Source: an uncultured Clostridia bacterium (GTDB lineage Bacteria; Bacillota; Clostridia; Oscillospirales; Acutalibacteraceae). Taken from it: a stretch of 64,000 bases of DNA. Below, piece after piece: positions 40,666 through 49,195 of the stretch (position 1 is the stretch's first letter; each line of letters begins with the position of its first letter). Under the pieces are notes generated by a model, which was not told the DNA's origin, made no database searches, and was given only the letters and a program-made list of their open reading frames with translations. Made by a program: the position numbers and the translations under genes. The stretch covers positions 1 to 64,000 of the forward strand of contig CAMMVF010000012.1 in the NCBI GenBank assembly GCA_946500295.1. The letters are read 5' to 3'.

Positions 40666-40669
40666 TTTT

Positions 40670-41455
40670 ATGCAGTACAAAAAGGTTGAGATCTGCGGTG
40701 TTAATACAGGCAAAATCAAGGTACTGAAGGAAGAAAAAAAGCGCGAGCTTTTGGGCATAATCAAAAACGGCACAAAGCAGGAGAGAGCCAAGGCAAGGGA
40801 TGAAATGATAAACGGGAATCTCCGGTTGGTACTCAGCGTTATTCAGCGTTTTACTAACAGGGGTGAAAATCTTGACGATTTATTTCAGGTCGGCTGTATC
40901 GGACTTATAAAAGCAATAGACAATTTCAACTGCGAGCTGGATGTTCGTTTTTCCACCTACGCCGTACCCATGATTATCGGCGAAGTAAGAAGATACCTCA
41001 GAGACCACAGCTTTATCAGGGTGAGCCGCAGTATCAGAGATACCGCCTACAGGGCGATGCAGGCTAAGGAAAGGCTCACCTGTGAAAACAACCGTGAGCC
41101 GAGCGTCGAAGAAATTGCCAAAGAGCTTGATTTGCCGAAGGAAAGCGTTGTGCTCGCTTTAGAGGCGGTTGTCGAACCCGTATCATTATATGAACCTGTA
41201 TTTTCGGACGGCAGCGACACCATCTGCGTTATGGATCAGATAGGCGACAACAACGACGACAAAAGCTGGCTTGAAGAAATATCCATAAAACAGGCGCTCA
41301 ACGACCTATCTGAGAGAGAAAAAGCGATAATCGGACTTCGGTTTTTCAAGGGAAAAACCCAGATGGAGGTAGCCGCTGAAATCGGCATATCCCAAGCTCA
41401 GGTAAGCCGAATAGAAAAGGGTGCGCTTTCAAGGATCAAGGCTTCAACGCAATGA
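40670..41455 (+). CDS. sigG: Sporulation sigma factor SigG
   Basis: KVEICGVNTGKIKVL N-terminal signature; DDLFQVGCIGLIKAIDNF; sigma-70 regions 2-4. Confidence 0.93.
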   Translation: MQYKKVEICGVNTGKIKVLKEEKKRELLGIIKNGTKQERAKARDEMINGNLRLVLSVIQRFTNRGENLDDLFQVGCIGLIKAIDNFNCELDVRFSTYAVPMIIGEVRRYLRDHSFIRVSRSIRDTAYRAMQAKERLTCENNREPSVEEIAKELDLPKESVVLALEAVVEPVSLYEPVFSDGSDTICVMDQIGDNNDDKSWLEEISIKQALNDLSEREKAIIGLRFFKGKTQMEVAAEIGISQAQVSRIEKGALSRIKASTQ

Positions 41456-42410
41456 GTGAACAAAGCCGTCGCTTTTCATTCTCGTTTATAAATGCGGAGT
41501 TGACGGAATTCATCAGCAGCCGCTCCTTGGGAAATTCGGGCATTATCTCAGTGAACAAATCAAGTTCTCTCTTTATAGTGGTATCGGACACCGTCATATT
41601 GTCGGTGTTGATTGTGGCGTTGATACCCAACTGTAAAAAACGCTTGATCGGGTGCTGCTTTAGATTACGCACCGCCCTGGTTTGAAGATTGCTGCTTAAA
41701 CAACACTCAATTGATATACCATAATCCTTGATTTTCTTTAAAAGTCCATCGTCCTCAACAGCAGCCACACCGTGACCTATTCTTCGTGCGCCAAAATCTA
41801 CGGCTGTCCTTACGCTGTCCGCTCCTGCCGCTTCCCCAGCATGGATGGTAAAGGGCAGGCTTAATTTTGCGGCAAGCTCGAAAAGCTCACGGTACATAGA
41901 CGTACTGTACACAGCCTCAGCTCCCGCCAGGTCAACGGCACAAACCCCGCCGCCCAAAAACTCGGACGCAAGGTTAACCGTCAGTATATTGGCTTCACTT
42001 GAACCGCCCCTCATGTCGCAGAGGATAAGATTAGACCGTGTATTAAAATCCCTCTCTCCCCTCTCTACGCCCTTTATGGCAGCTTTGATTATCTTCTGCT
42101 GAGTACATCCGTTTTCCGTATGCAGCTGAGGAGCAAAACGGATTTCGCTGTAGATTATCCCCTGAGAATCAAGCTCTCTTATCAACTCATACACGGCATA
42201 TTCAACAGCCGTTTCACTTTGCAAAAGCTTTAGCGGAAGATCAAAGCAACGGAGATACTCGTTAAGGCTCGATGTTTTTTCTCCGGCGGCGAGATAAGTC
42301 TTGAGCTCCTCGGGCTTTTCCGATGGAAGAGATATTCCCTGTATCTTGGCAAGATTAATAACAGTATTGATCGACAGTGAACCGTCAAGGTGAAGATGCA
42401 GATCAATCAT
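41436..42410 (-). CDS. add: Adenosine deaminase
   Basis: DLHLHLDGSL, HAGEAAGADSVRTAVDFGARRIGHG, NTDNMTVSDTT. Confidence 0.93.
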   Translation of the reverse strand: MIDLHLHLDGSLSINTVINLAKIQGISLPSEKPEELKTYLAAGEKTSSLNEYLRCFDLPLKLLQSETAVEYAVYELIRELDSQGIIYSEIRFAPQLHTENGCTQQKIIKAAIKGVERGERDFNTRSNLILCDMRGGSSEANILTVNLASEFLGGGVCAVDLAGAEAVYSTSMYRELFELAAKLSLPFTIHAGEAAGADSVRTAVDFGARRIGHGVAAVEDDGLLKKIKDYGISIECCLSSNLQTRAVRNLKQHPIKRFLQLGINATINTDNMTVSDTTIKRELDLFTEIMPEFPKERLLMNSVNSAFINENEKRRLCSLIALKP

Positions 42411-43233
42411 TTTTTCCCACCTCCGCTATTATTTCCTTAACCAAAGCTGAGAGGGTATCCCCTGCCTCTTTTGCGACAAGCTGAACTTCCTCATGGTTTA
42501 GCGGAACACTTGAAATTCCCGCCGCCGGGTTCGTTATCAAGCTCAGCCCCAAGACTGAAACCCCCATGTGCGCCGCCGCCATTGCCTCGACCGCCGTACT
42601 CATTCCGACTGCGGAGGCTCCGAGAGCTGAGTACATTCTTATCTCCGCCGGAGTTTCATAATTCGGACCTGTGGTTTGCAGATAAACCCCACTTTTCAGT
42701 TCGATATTAAGTCTTCGGGCACAGGCCAGAGCAATCTCGGAAAGTTTGCTTGAATACACCCGTGACATATCGGGAAAGCGAGTTCCAAGACTTGAGATAT
42801 TTTCTCCAATCAGCGGAGAGGGTACAAAGCTCGAAATGTGGTCGGTAATCAGCATTATATCTCCTGGAGAAAACGCTTTATCTATTCCGCCTGCTGCATT
42901 TGTGAGTATAAGCGCAGACGCACCAAGCATGAGCATGAGCCGAACCCCCCTGACTACCTCTGCCGAACCGTAGCCCTCATAGATATGGACTCTGCCCTGC
43001 ATTGCAACAATCGGTACACCCGCTAAATCGGCAAAAATAAATCTTCCCCTGTGTCCCTCCACGGTTGAGAGTGGGAAGCTATCAAGCTCCGAGTAATCAA
43101 GTTGTGAGATAATATTCTCCTCCCCGATTATTCCACCGAGGCCTGAACCTAAGACCAAGGCCGCCTTCGGGATAAATGGAGCTTTCATTTTTAAAGTTTT
43201 AAAGTTCAATTTCAAAAGTGTTTTTTCATCCAT
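42403..43233 (-). CDS. punA: Purine nucleoside phosphorylase
   Basis: ALVLGSGLGG, GRVHIYEGYG, LTNAAGGI, TGPNYETPAEIRMYSALGASAVGMSTAVEAMAA. Confidence 0.95.
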   Translation of the reverse strand: MDEKTLLKLNFKTLKMKAPFIPKAALVLGSGLGGIIGEENIISQLDYSELDSFPLSTVEGHRGRFIFADLAGVPIVAMQGRVHIYEGYGSAEVVRGVRLMLMLGASALILTNAAGGIDKAFSPGDIMLITDHISSFVPSPLIGENISSLGTRFPDMSRVYSSKLSEIALACARRLNIELKSGVYLQTTGPNYETPAEIRMYSALGASAVGMSTAVEAMAAAHMGVSVLGLSLITNPAAGISSVPLNHEEVQLVAKEAGDTLSALVKEIIAEVGKND

Positions 43234-43248
43234 ACTGACAACTCCTCG

Positions 43249-43368
43249 TATAACCAAGTCGCCGATGTCCTCCCGCCTCTGTGGCGGCGGGGAGATTCAG
43301 TCTTTCGGTGGGGGTATAATCCCCCGCCGAAGCCCCGAGAAGCAAAGCTCCCCGGCGACGATTTAAAT
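43249..43368 (-). repeat. Copy B of the interspersed repeat (inverted, distal hairpins deleted)
   Basis: TATAACCAAGTCGCCGATGTCC..CCCCGGCGACGATTTAAAT. Confidence 0.93.
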
Positions 43369-43421
43369 ATTTCTGGTACAAAAAAATCCACAGGATAGCC
43401 TGCGGACTTTATTCTTGCATT

Positions 43422-43625
43422 TTATTTATTGCTTTTCTTTCCAATGATAACTAAAATCACTACCACTATGGCAGCCGCTGCTAAAATCCCGACTATCAGC
43501 AGAACGTTAGTATCATCGCCTGTAGTGATTGCTGTTGTATTCTCTCCGACTGCGCCTGTCGAGATTAGGGAAAAAACACACATAAGTGCAAAAAACAAAA
43601 GGGAGTATAGTTTATTTTTCATCAT
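43422..43625 (-). CDS. Mini secreted protein: signal peptide plus cell-wall-sorting-like tail
   Basis: MMKNKLYSLLFFALMCVFSLISTGAVGENTTAITTGDDTNVLLIVGILAAAAIVVVILVIIGKKSNK. Confidence 0.65.
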   Translation of the reverse strand: MMKNKLYSLLFFALMCVFSLISTGAVGENTTAITTGDDTNVLLIVGILAAAAIVVVILVIIGKKSNK

Positions 43626-43736
43626 TGTCTGTCCTCCATTCACTATGAGAGTATTATATCATCGGCTTTATAAAATTTCAACTAAAATCAAGTCTATATC
43701 ACCTAGAAATTATAAGTATAAGCCGAGGTAATTTCC

Positions 43737-43765
43737 TTGACATTTGCATATAACAGAAGTAGAAT
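43737..43765 (+). promoter_or_regulatory. Promoter of mntP
   Basis: TTGACA, 17 bp, TAGAAT. Confidence 0.7.
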
Positions 43766-43804
43766 AAAATTCAACTTTAATATAACACTTAGGGGACGGT
43801 AGAT

Positions 43805-44371
43805 TTGAGCATCATAGAGCTGTTTTTAATCGCCTTCGGCCTTTCAATGGACGCCTTTGCGGTGGCTGTCTGTAAGGGTTTGGCGCTTAAAAGCGTCAGT
43901 CTGCGACATTCTGTTAAGGCGGGTCTTTGGTTCGGCGGATTTCAGGCGCTGATGCCGCTAATCGGATACTTCTGCGGCTACTGGTTTCGAAACTACATAT
44001 CCGCCTTTGACCACTGGATTGCCTTTGCACTGCTAAGCATACTCGGAATCAAGATGATAAAGGAAGCTCTCTCTCACGAGGAGGAGGAAACCGACAGCGC
44101 GATGGACTTCAAAAATATGCTGATTCTGGCTGTGGCTACGAGTATAGACGCTCTCGCCGCAGGAATAAGCTTTGCATTCTTGGACGTCAACATTTGGTGG
44201 GCTATAGGCTTCATCGGCTGTATAACCTTTATCCTCTCAGCGCTGGGGATTAAGATAGGAAGTATATTCGGCGCAAAATTCAAATCAAAAGCAGAGATTT
44301 TAGGAGGTCTGATTCTCATATTCATGGGTGTCAAAATTCTCCTTGAGCATTTAGGCGTATTTTCCCCTTAA
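43805..44371 (+). CDS. mntP: Manganese efflux pump MntP family
   Basis: TTG start; [40 protein letters not shown]. Confidence 0.93.
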   Translation: MSIIELFLIAFGLSMDAFAVAVCKGLALKSVSLRHSVKAGLWFGGFQALMPLIGYFCGYWFRNYISAFDHWIAFALLSILGIKMIKEALSHEEEETDSAMDFKNMLILAVATSIDALAAGISFAFLDVNIWWAIGFIGCITFILSALGIKIGSIFGAKFKSKAEILGGLILIFMGVKILLEHLGVFSP

Positions 44372-44456
44372 AAAATATGGCCTCAGACAAAGGCTGAAGT
44401 GCATAAAGAAGTATTGCAAAATACAAACCTATGCCAATTGAACGGAAAAATAAGAA

Positions 44457-44496
44457 AGCTCTATGCGGATGGGCTATCCATTTGCATAGAGTTTTT
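44457..44496 (+). terminator. Intrinsic-terminator-like hairpin
   Basis: CTCTATGC..GCATAGAGTTTTT. Confidence 0.65.
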
Positions 44497-44732
44497 CCTT
44501 TGCTTATTTCAAATTTTCGACGTGCGAAGTATGCATGGCTGTCACCGAAGGTGGTAATCTCGGGGACGCTATCCCTCAACAAGCGTTTTTGTCCGATGAA
44601 ATCCGGTTAAAATTGCAAACATGTACATATTTGCATTGCTTGCCGGTCAATCGTAATTTTATGCTTCTCATAGCTTATCAGAAGTTCTGAGCGAAATGCT
44701 CCGCTTGACAGTAAGCGCAAAGAAAAATAAAA

Positions 44733-44811
44733 TATAACCAAGTCGCCGATGTCCCCCGTCTCTGTAGGCGGCGTGATCAAACGAGCTTGTCACGCGGGCG
44801 AAGATTTAAAT
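44733..44811 (-). repeat. Copy C of the interspersed repeat (inverted, core deleted, 79 bp)
   Basis: Both ends kept: TATAACCAAGTCGCCGATGTCC..GTGATCAAACGAGCTTGTCACGCGGGCGAAGATTTAAAT. Confidence 0.93.
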
Positions 44812-44824
44812 TGTTTAAGCTTTA

Positions 44825-45079
44825 TCATTTGTTTTCGCTAAGATATTTTTCGAGCGCCCTAGCAAGCTGATCCGGACATGAGGTGCCTTTCGTTCCGCAT
44901 TGTATTCCTTCGCAGCGGTCGATAACCTGCTGAGCTGTCATTCCCTGAACTAATGACGCTATGCCCTTGAGATTGCCGTTACAGCCTCCGTAAAATTTTA
45001 CGTTCTTAATTTTGTCTCCGTCCATCTCAAGCTCTATGCTCTTTGAACATACTCCTTTGGGAGCGTACTCATACTTCAT
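44825..45079 (-). CDS. TSCPD domain protein
   Basis: MKYEYAPKGVCSKSIELEMDGDKIKNVKFYGGCNGNLKGI..GTSCPDQLARAL. Confidence 0.88.
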   Translation of the reverse strand: MKYEYAPKGVCSKSIELEMDGDKIKNVKFYGGCNGNLKGIASLVQGMTAQQVIDRCEGIQCGTKGTSCPDQLARALEKYLSENK

Positions 45080-45917
45080 TATTCTTCCTCCTTTTATTTT
45101 TCAAAGTCTTAAGCCTCATAAGTCCTTCATCATCGGTCGTACAAGTGCCTATCGGGTGAACCTGGCTGGTACTGCCGCCGTGGAAATCCGTACCGCCGGT
45201 ACGGATTAAGTCGTAGTTTTCAGCTATCTCCATCAATATTTTATCCTCTCCCTCACGTCTTCTCGGAAAATTATATTCAACTCCGTCAAGACCCTTTTCC
45301 GCTAGCTCAGGGAGCAAGTCAATTGAATTGTAAACCGAGGGATGAGCTAAAACCGCTATTCCGCCTGCCTCATGGATTTTGTCTAAAATCATAAAACAGT
45401 CGGGATACTCGATATTGGTCGGAGCTATACCAGTCTTTTTATTGAAAAGCCTACTGAACAGCTCGCCGTAAATTCTGTCTGTATATCCAGCATCGAGGAG
45501 AGTTTGCATTATATGCTGCTTAAAGAGGGTAACGCTGCCGCTTGATCTTCGCTCTACCATTTCCTCAGTAATCGGGTACAGCTTCATTATCTTTTCAAGT
45601 GATGCTCTTCCCTCACGATAGCGACTTTGGGCGATTTTAGAAAATATATCATTAAAGCTTTCGGGAAAGTCAGGGTAGTAGCAGAGAATATGAACAAGCC
45701 TTTTTCTCTTGTTGTCATAGCAAGAAATCTCGGCTCCGGGTATAACCTCCAGCCCTATTTCGTTTCCCAGACTAATTGCCTTTGATACCCCTGCGAAGGT
45801 GTCATGGTCTGTAAGGGCTATTGCGCTAAGTCCGCTGCCCTTTGCAAGCTGTACCAGTTCGCCGACATCAGTGCTGCCGTCGGACAGCCTTGTATGGCAG
45901 TGTAAATCTGCAGACAT
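45069..45917 (-). CDS. PHP-domain phosphoesterase
   Basis: ADLHCHTRLSDGS, ALTDHDTFAGV, AHPSVYN, GGTDFHG. Confidence 0.92.
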   Translation of the reverse strand: MSADLHCHTRLSDGSTDVGELVQLAKGSGLSAIALTDHDTFAGVSKAISLGNEIGLEVIPGAEISCYDNKRKRLVHILCYYPDFPESFNDIFSKIAQSRYREGRASLEKIMKLYPITEEMVERRSSGSVTLFKQHIMQTLLDAGYTDRIYGELFSRLFNKKTGIAPTNIEYPDCFMILDKIHEAGGIAVLAHPSVYNSIDLLPELAEKGLDGVEYNFPRRREGEDKILMEIAENYDLIRTGGTDFHGGSTSQVHPIGTCTTDDEGLMRLKTLKNKRRKNNEV

Positions 45918-45948
45918 ATTATAAAAACCTCCTGACAGCAAAAAATTG

Positions 45949-46021
45949 AGCGGATGATGAGGCGCAAACTTACTATCGCCACCTTGGCAAGGTGTCGCTC
46001 TACCGGATGAGCTGCATCCGC
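45949..46021 (-). tRNA. tRNA-Gly(GCC)-like gene with degenerate T-arm (atypical or pseudo-tRNA)
   Basis: GCGGATG/CATCCGC acceptor 7/7; D-stem GCTC/GAGC; anticodon loop TTGCCAA; T-loop TTTGCGC instead of TTCRANY; no encoded CCA. Confidence 0.65.
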
Positions 46022-46039
46022 AAGTAACGTTTGAGTATC

Positions 46040-46068
46040 ATTATAGTTTTTCCGATAAAAAAAGTCAA
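46040..46068 (-). promoter_or_regulatory. Strong promoter upstream of the tRNA-like gene
   Basis: Minus strand TTGACT, 17 bp, TATAAT. Confidence 0.75.
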
Positions 46069-46187
46069 GCTCACCCGGCAATAATAGACAAGCTTTGTTT
46101 GACAGCCGTGTAATTTAAGTGTATAGTTATTACGTAAAAATTTTGAGAGCGAAAGATAGAATTCTGCTTATTGAAAGGACGTAGAAG

Positions 46188-47102
46188 ATGAAATTTTGCA
46201 GCAACTGCTACTCGCCGCTAAAGGATGATGAATTATTTTGCTCAAATTGCGGCGCTCGGGTAAGCGGACATAATGGGACAACTGCACAAGGTCACGACAA
46301 ACCGGAGCACGAACACCTTGAACCAACTCAAAGCCATGACAATCCGGAGCATGAACATCTTGAACCGAATCAAGATCCGACAGATTATGGAGATAATTTT
46401 GAACAGGGGCAACCGGATAACTCTACAGACTCAAACTACGATGCCCCTGAAAACAATATATACAGTCACAGTGAACAATCCTCATCTGAGGTTGATGCTG
46501 CAACCGCTGAAGGAGCTGGCATAAAAAAGGTCTGTCCAAATTGCAACCAACCGCTTGAGCACGGCAGCAGCGTCTGTCCCTACTGTGGCTACGACGTAGC
46601 AAGATATAACGATGGTTTTGATTCTCCAATAGATGATGAATACATCCCGCCGACCGCTTCCGCCGGTACTCACTCTGTTCAGGGAACTACTAAAAACAAG
46701 AAGAAAAAGGACAAGGGCAAGACTGCTATTATTGTCACTGCAATAATAGCCGCTCTGGTCATTGTCACTGCTGCAGTGATGATATTTGTAGTACCTCAGC
46801 TCGGCGGCTTCGGGAACACTGAGGAAACACGCCCCAGCGAAACACAGGCAGCAACAGAACCTGCCACCGAGGAAACCGAACCTGAAACCGAAACACCGAC
46901 AGAGGTTTACACCGAAGCCCCGACAGAACCTCCTACACCCGCTCCAACAGAACCGCCCACCGAGCCGCCGACAGAACCACCTACCGCACCTCCGACAGAA
47001 CCTCCTACACCCGCTCCGACGGAAGCTCCAACCGAAGCTCCCACTGACGCTCCACCCGAGCCTGAGACAGAGCCAAACTTTCCTCAGGCTGACATCGAGT
47101 AA
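46188..47102 (+). CDS. Double zinc-ribbon membrane protein with Thr/Pro/Glu-repeat extracytoplasmic tail
   Basis: CSNCYSPLKDDELFCSNCG, CPNCNQPLEHGSSVCPYCG, one TM, then TEPPTEPPTEPPT.. repeats. Confidence 0.85.
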   Translation: MKFCSNCYSPLKDDELFCSNCGARVSGHNGTTAQGHDKPEHEHLEPTQSHDNPEHEHLEPNQDPTDYGDNFEQGQPDNSTDSNYDAPENNIYSHSEQSSSEVDAATAEGAGIKKVCPNCNQPLEHGSSVCPYCGYDVARYNDGFDSPIDDEYIPPTASAGTHSVQGTTKNKKKKDKGKTAIIVTAIIAALVIVTAAVMIFVVPQLGGFGNTEETRPSETQAATEPATEETEPETETPTEVYTEAPTEPPTPAPTEPPTEPPTEPPTAPPTEPPTPAPTEAPTEAPTDAPPEPETEPNFPQADIE

Positions 47103-47132
47103 AGTCTGTCACTTAAAAGAGGTAAACACAGA

Positions 47133-47504
47133 ATGAAAAATCAGAGATTTCAATTTTTAATTCTGACTATTATTATTTTTATAGTGGGATTTTTCCTTTT
47201 TGGAATCTTAGGAATAATTATTCCTTTAAACAACGCGTCAACTTATGTAACTGACAATCCTTTTTTATGTTGGCTTTTTCTCTCTTTTTGGGGTGGTTAT
47301 TATTTTTTCAGCATATTGTCAGGACTATTTTTTACAGTAAAATGGCTTTCCAAGAAATCTTTTGTAATTAAAATCTTGATGACAGTTGTTTTCGTTATTC
47401 CTATATACGTAGTAATGGCAGGCGTGTTTTACAGCATTCCTTATTGGATATATAACCTTATTCAATATAAAAGAATTGCTGATAAAGCTCCGACACATGT
47501 ATAA
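47133..47504 (+). CDS. Small membrane protein, unknown function
   Basis: Three or more hydrophobic segments. Confidence 0.65.
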   Translation: MKNQRFQFLILTIIIFIVGFFLFGILGIIIPLNNASTYVTDNPFLCWLFLSFWGGYYFFSILSGLFFTVKWLSKKSFVIKILMTVVFVIPIYVVMAGVFYSIPYWIYNLIQYKRIADKAPTHV

Positions 47505-47506
47505 TT

Positions 47507-47552
47507 TAAACTCCCTGAGTTAGAGCTGTGCTTTAACTCAGGGAGTTTTATT
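47507..47552. terminator. Bidirectional terminator between convergent genes
   Basis: AACTCCCTGAGTTA..TAACTCAGGGAGTTTT. Confidence 0.85.
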
Positions 47553-47557
47553 GTCTT

Positions 47558-48259
47558 TCAAATAAATTGAGCGAATATAGAAGCCCCGCCAACAGTAAGT
47601 ATGCCCGAAACGGCTATTGAGAGGCTGCTCATGGCGCCCTCGACCTCGCCCATTTCCATTGCCTTGGTCGTGCCGACCGCATGCGATGAGGTACCGATAG
47701 CTATTCCCTTTGCCACAGGATTCTTTATTCTAAAGAGCTTACAGATAAACGGAGCAATTACATTGCCCAAAACCCCGGTGATTACTATAACTGCCACCGA
47801 AATTGTGACGTAACCGCCAAGCTCCTCTGATACACCCATGCCGATTGCCGTTGTAATTGACTTAGGCAGCATAGTAACATACTCTGTATGACTCAGCCCA
47901 AATGCAAGAGCCATCAGAAAAACACAGACAAGGCTTGTGAGAACTCCGGAGACTATACCCAGTATTATCGCCGCAAAGTTCTTACGCAACAGGCTGAGCT
48001 GCTCATAAAGGGGAACAGCAAGGGCGACAGTAGCCGGTGTTAGAAACCAGTTTAAATATTCAGCGCCCTCGTTATAGGCGTCATAATCTATATTCAGCAG
48101 CAAGAGCGCTGCCACTGTGATAATTATCGAAATGAGAAGAGGATTAAAAATAGCGAGTTTAAATTTTTTCTTTAAAAGAAAACCCAATCCGTAGGCGCTG
48201 ATGCTTATCAGCACCCCGAAGAAAGCAGAGTCCGACAAAACCTCACTCATCGTCCTCAC
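47558..48259 (-). CDS. lrgB: LrgB/CidB family membrane protein
   Basis: MLPKSITTAIGMGVSEELGG, GTSSHAVGTTKAMEMGEVEGAMSSLSI. Confidence 0.93.
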   Translation of the reverse strand: MRTMSEVLSDSAFFGVLISISAYGLGFLLKKKFKLAIFNPLLISIIITVAALLLLNIDYDAYNEGAEYLNWFLTPATVALAVPLYEQLSLLRKNFAAIILGIVSGVLTSLVCVFLMALAFGLSHTEYVTMLPKSITTAIGMGVSEELGGYVTISVAVIVITGVLGNVIAPFICKLFRIKNPVAKGIAIGTSSHAVGTTKAMEMGEVEGAMSSLSIAVSGILTVGGASIFAQFI

Positions 48260-48614
48260 CGTCCCTTTTGGTACTGCGATTGATCACAGCCTGAGTAACT
48301 CTTCCGGAGACCGCCATTACCGCCACTGTTGATACAACCGTTATAACGGCAACGGGCAAAAAAATAGGCCTCAGTACATCCCAGGATTTAAGCAGCCCTA
48401 CCCCGGCAGGAATAAACATAAGCGGCATTATTTCTATTAAAAGCTTAGACGCAGAGCCTACCGCCGACAACCGCACTACCCCTGTACAAAGTAAAATAAG
48501 CAGGATAACAAGTCCATAAATGCTCGCCGGAATCGGCAGCGGTACTACGGCGTTTAAAATCTCTCCAACAAACGATATGGCAAGAATTATTCCGAATTGC
48601 TTTACATATTTCAT
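48243..48614 (-). CDS. lrgA: LrgA/CidA family membrane protein
   Basis: VPLPIPASIYGLVILLILL, LIEIMPLMFIPAGVGL. Confidence 0.93.
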   Translation of the reverse strand: MKYVKQFGIILAISFVGEILNAVVPLPIPASIYGLVILLILLCTGVVRLSAVGSASKLLIEIMPLMFIPAGVGLLKSWDVLRPIFLPVAVITVVSTVAVMAVSGRVTQAVINRSTKRDGEDDE

Positions 48615-48633
48615 TTTACACCCCTCAAAAAGC

Positions 48634-49152
48634 TCAGCCGTGTGCCAAAAATATATTCTTACACAGCCTTGTGCCGCTTTCTGTTTTAAACACCTTATCT
48701 ATACAGCTTTTTATCGCTTCATTACTCAAGCAGTCCTCCTCCATATTCACTATGAGGTCTGCTTCAACCAAAATCTGATAATCCATACCGTCGATATTAT
48801 TGTAGGTATGGTGATGTGCTACAAGATAGCTCACCCTGGATATAACCTCGCTCGGGAAATCGAGATTAGTCAGCATTTTCTCCGCTACCGGAGGTCCCTC
48901 CAGCTCCTGCTGCTTGCCTGTGCAACTGCCGTATTTTTTCTCAGAGGGCTTTATTCCTATATCGTGAACCAAAGCGGCAGTCCTGAGAATAAACAGCTCA
49001 TTTTCATCAAGCTGCTCCAAGCCTCCGATCATACCTGCCAAAGTAAAAACCTTGGTAAAGTGGAAAATTCTCTTTTTATCCCCCTGAAAATAGTCTGTCA
49101 TGCTGTCAAATAATTTATTAATATCTTTTTCTCTGCACATAGCTTCCTCCAT
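48634..49152 (-). CDS. HD-domain hydrolase
   Basis: ALVHDIGIKPSEKKYG, AHHHTYNNI. Confidence 0.88.
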   Translation of the reverse strand: MEEAMCREKDINKLFDSMTDYFQGDKKRIFHFTKVFTLAGMIGGLEQLDENELFILRTAALVHDIGIKPSEKKYGSCTGKQQELEGPPVAEKMLTNLDFPSEVISRVSYLVAHHHTYNNIDGMDYQILVEADLIVNMEEDCLSNEAIKSCIDKVFKTESGTRLCKNIFLAHG

Positions 49153-49154
49153 AA

Positions 49155-49181
49155 AAAAGAGGCTGCCTGACGACAGCCTCT
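49155..49181 (-). terminator. Terminator downstream of ftsZ
   Basis: Minus strand GCAGAGGCTG..CAGCCTCTTTTTT. Confidence 0.75.
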
Positions 49182-49195
49182 GCGCACTTTAAAAT

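Noticed and set aside
43772-43804. Considered a yybP-ykoY (Mn) riboswitch before mntP
   Set aside because: Leader from the predicted promoter is only about 30 nt and lacks the conserved motif.
44331-44582. 83-aa minus-strand ORF overlapping the end of mntP
   Set aside because: Composition not protein-like; antisense to a conserved gene and a terminator.
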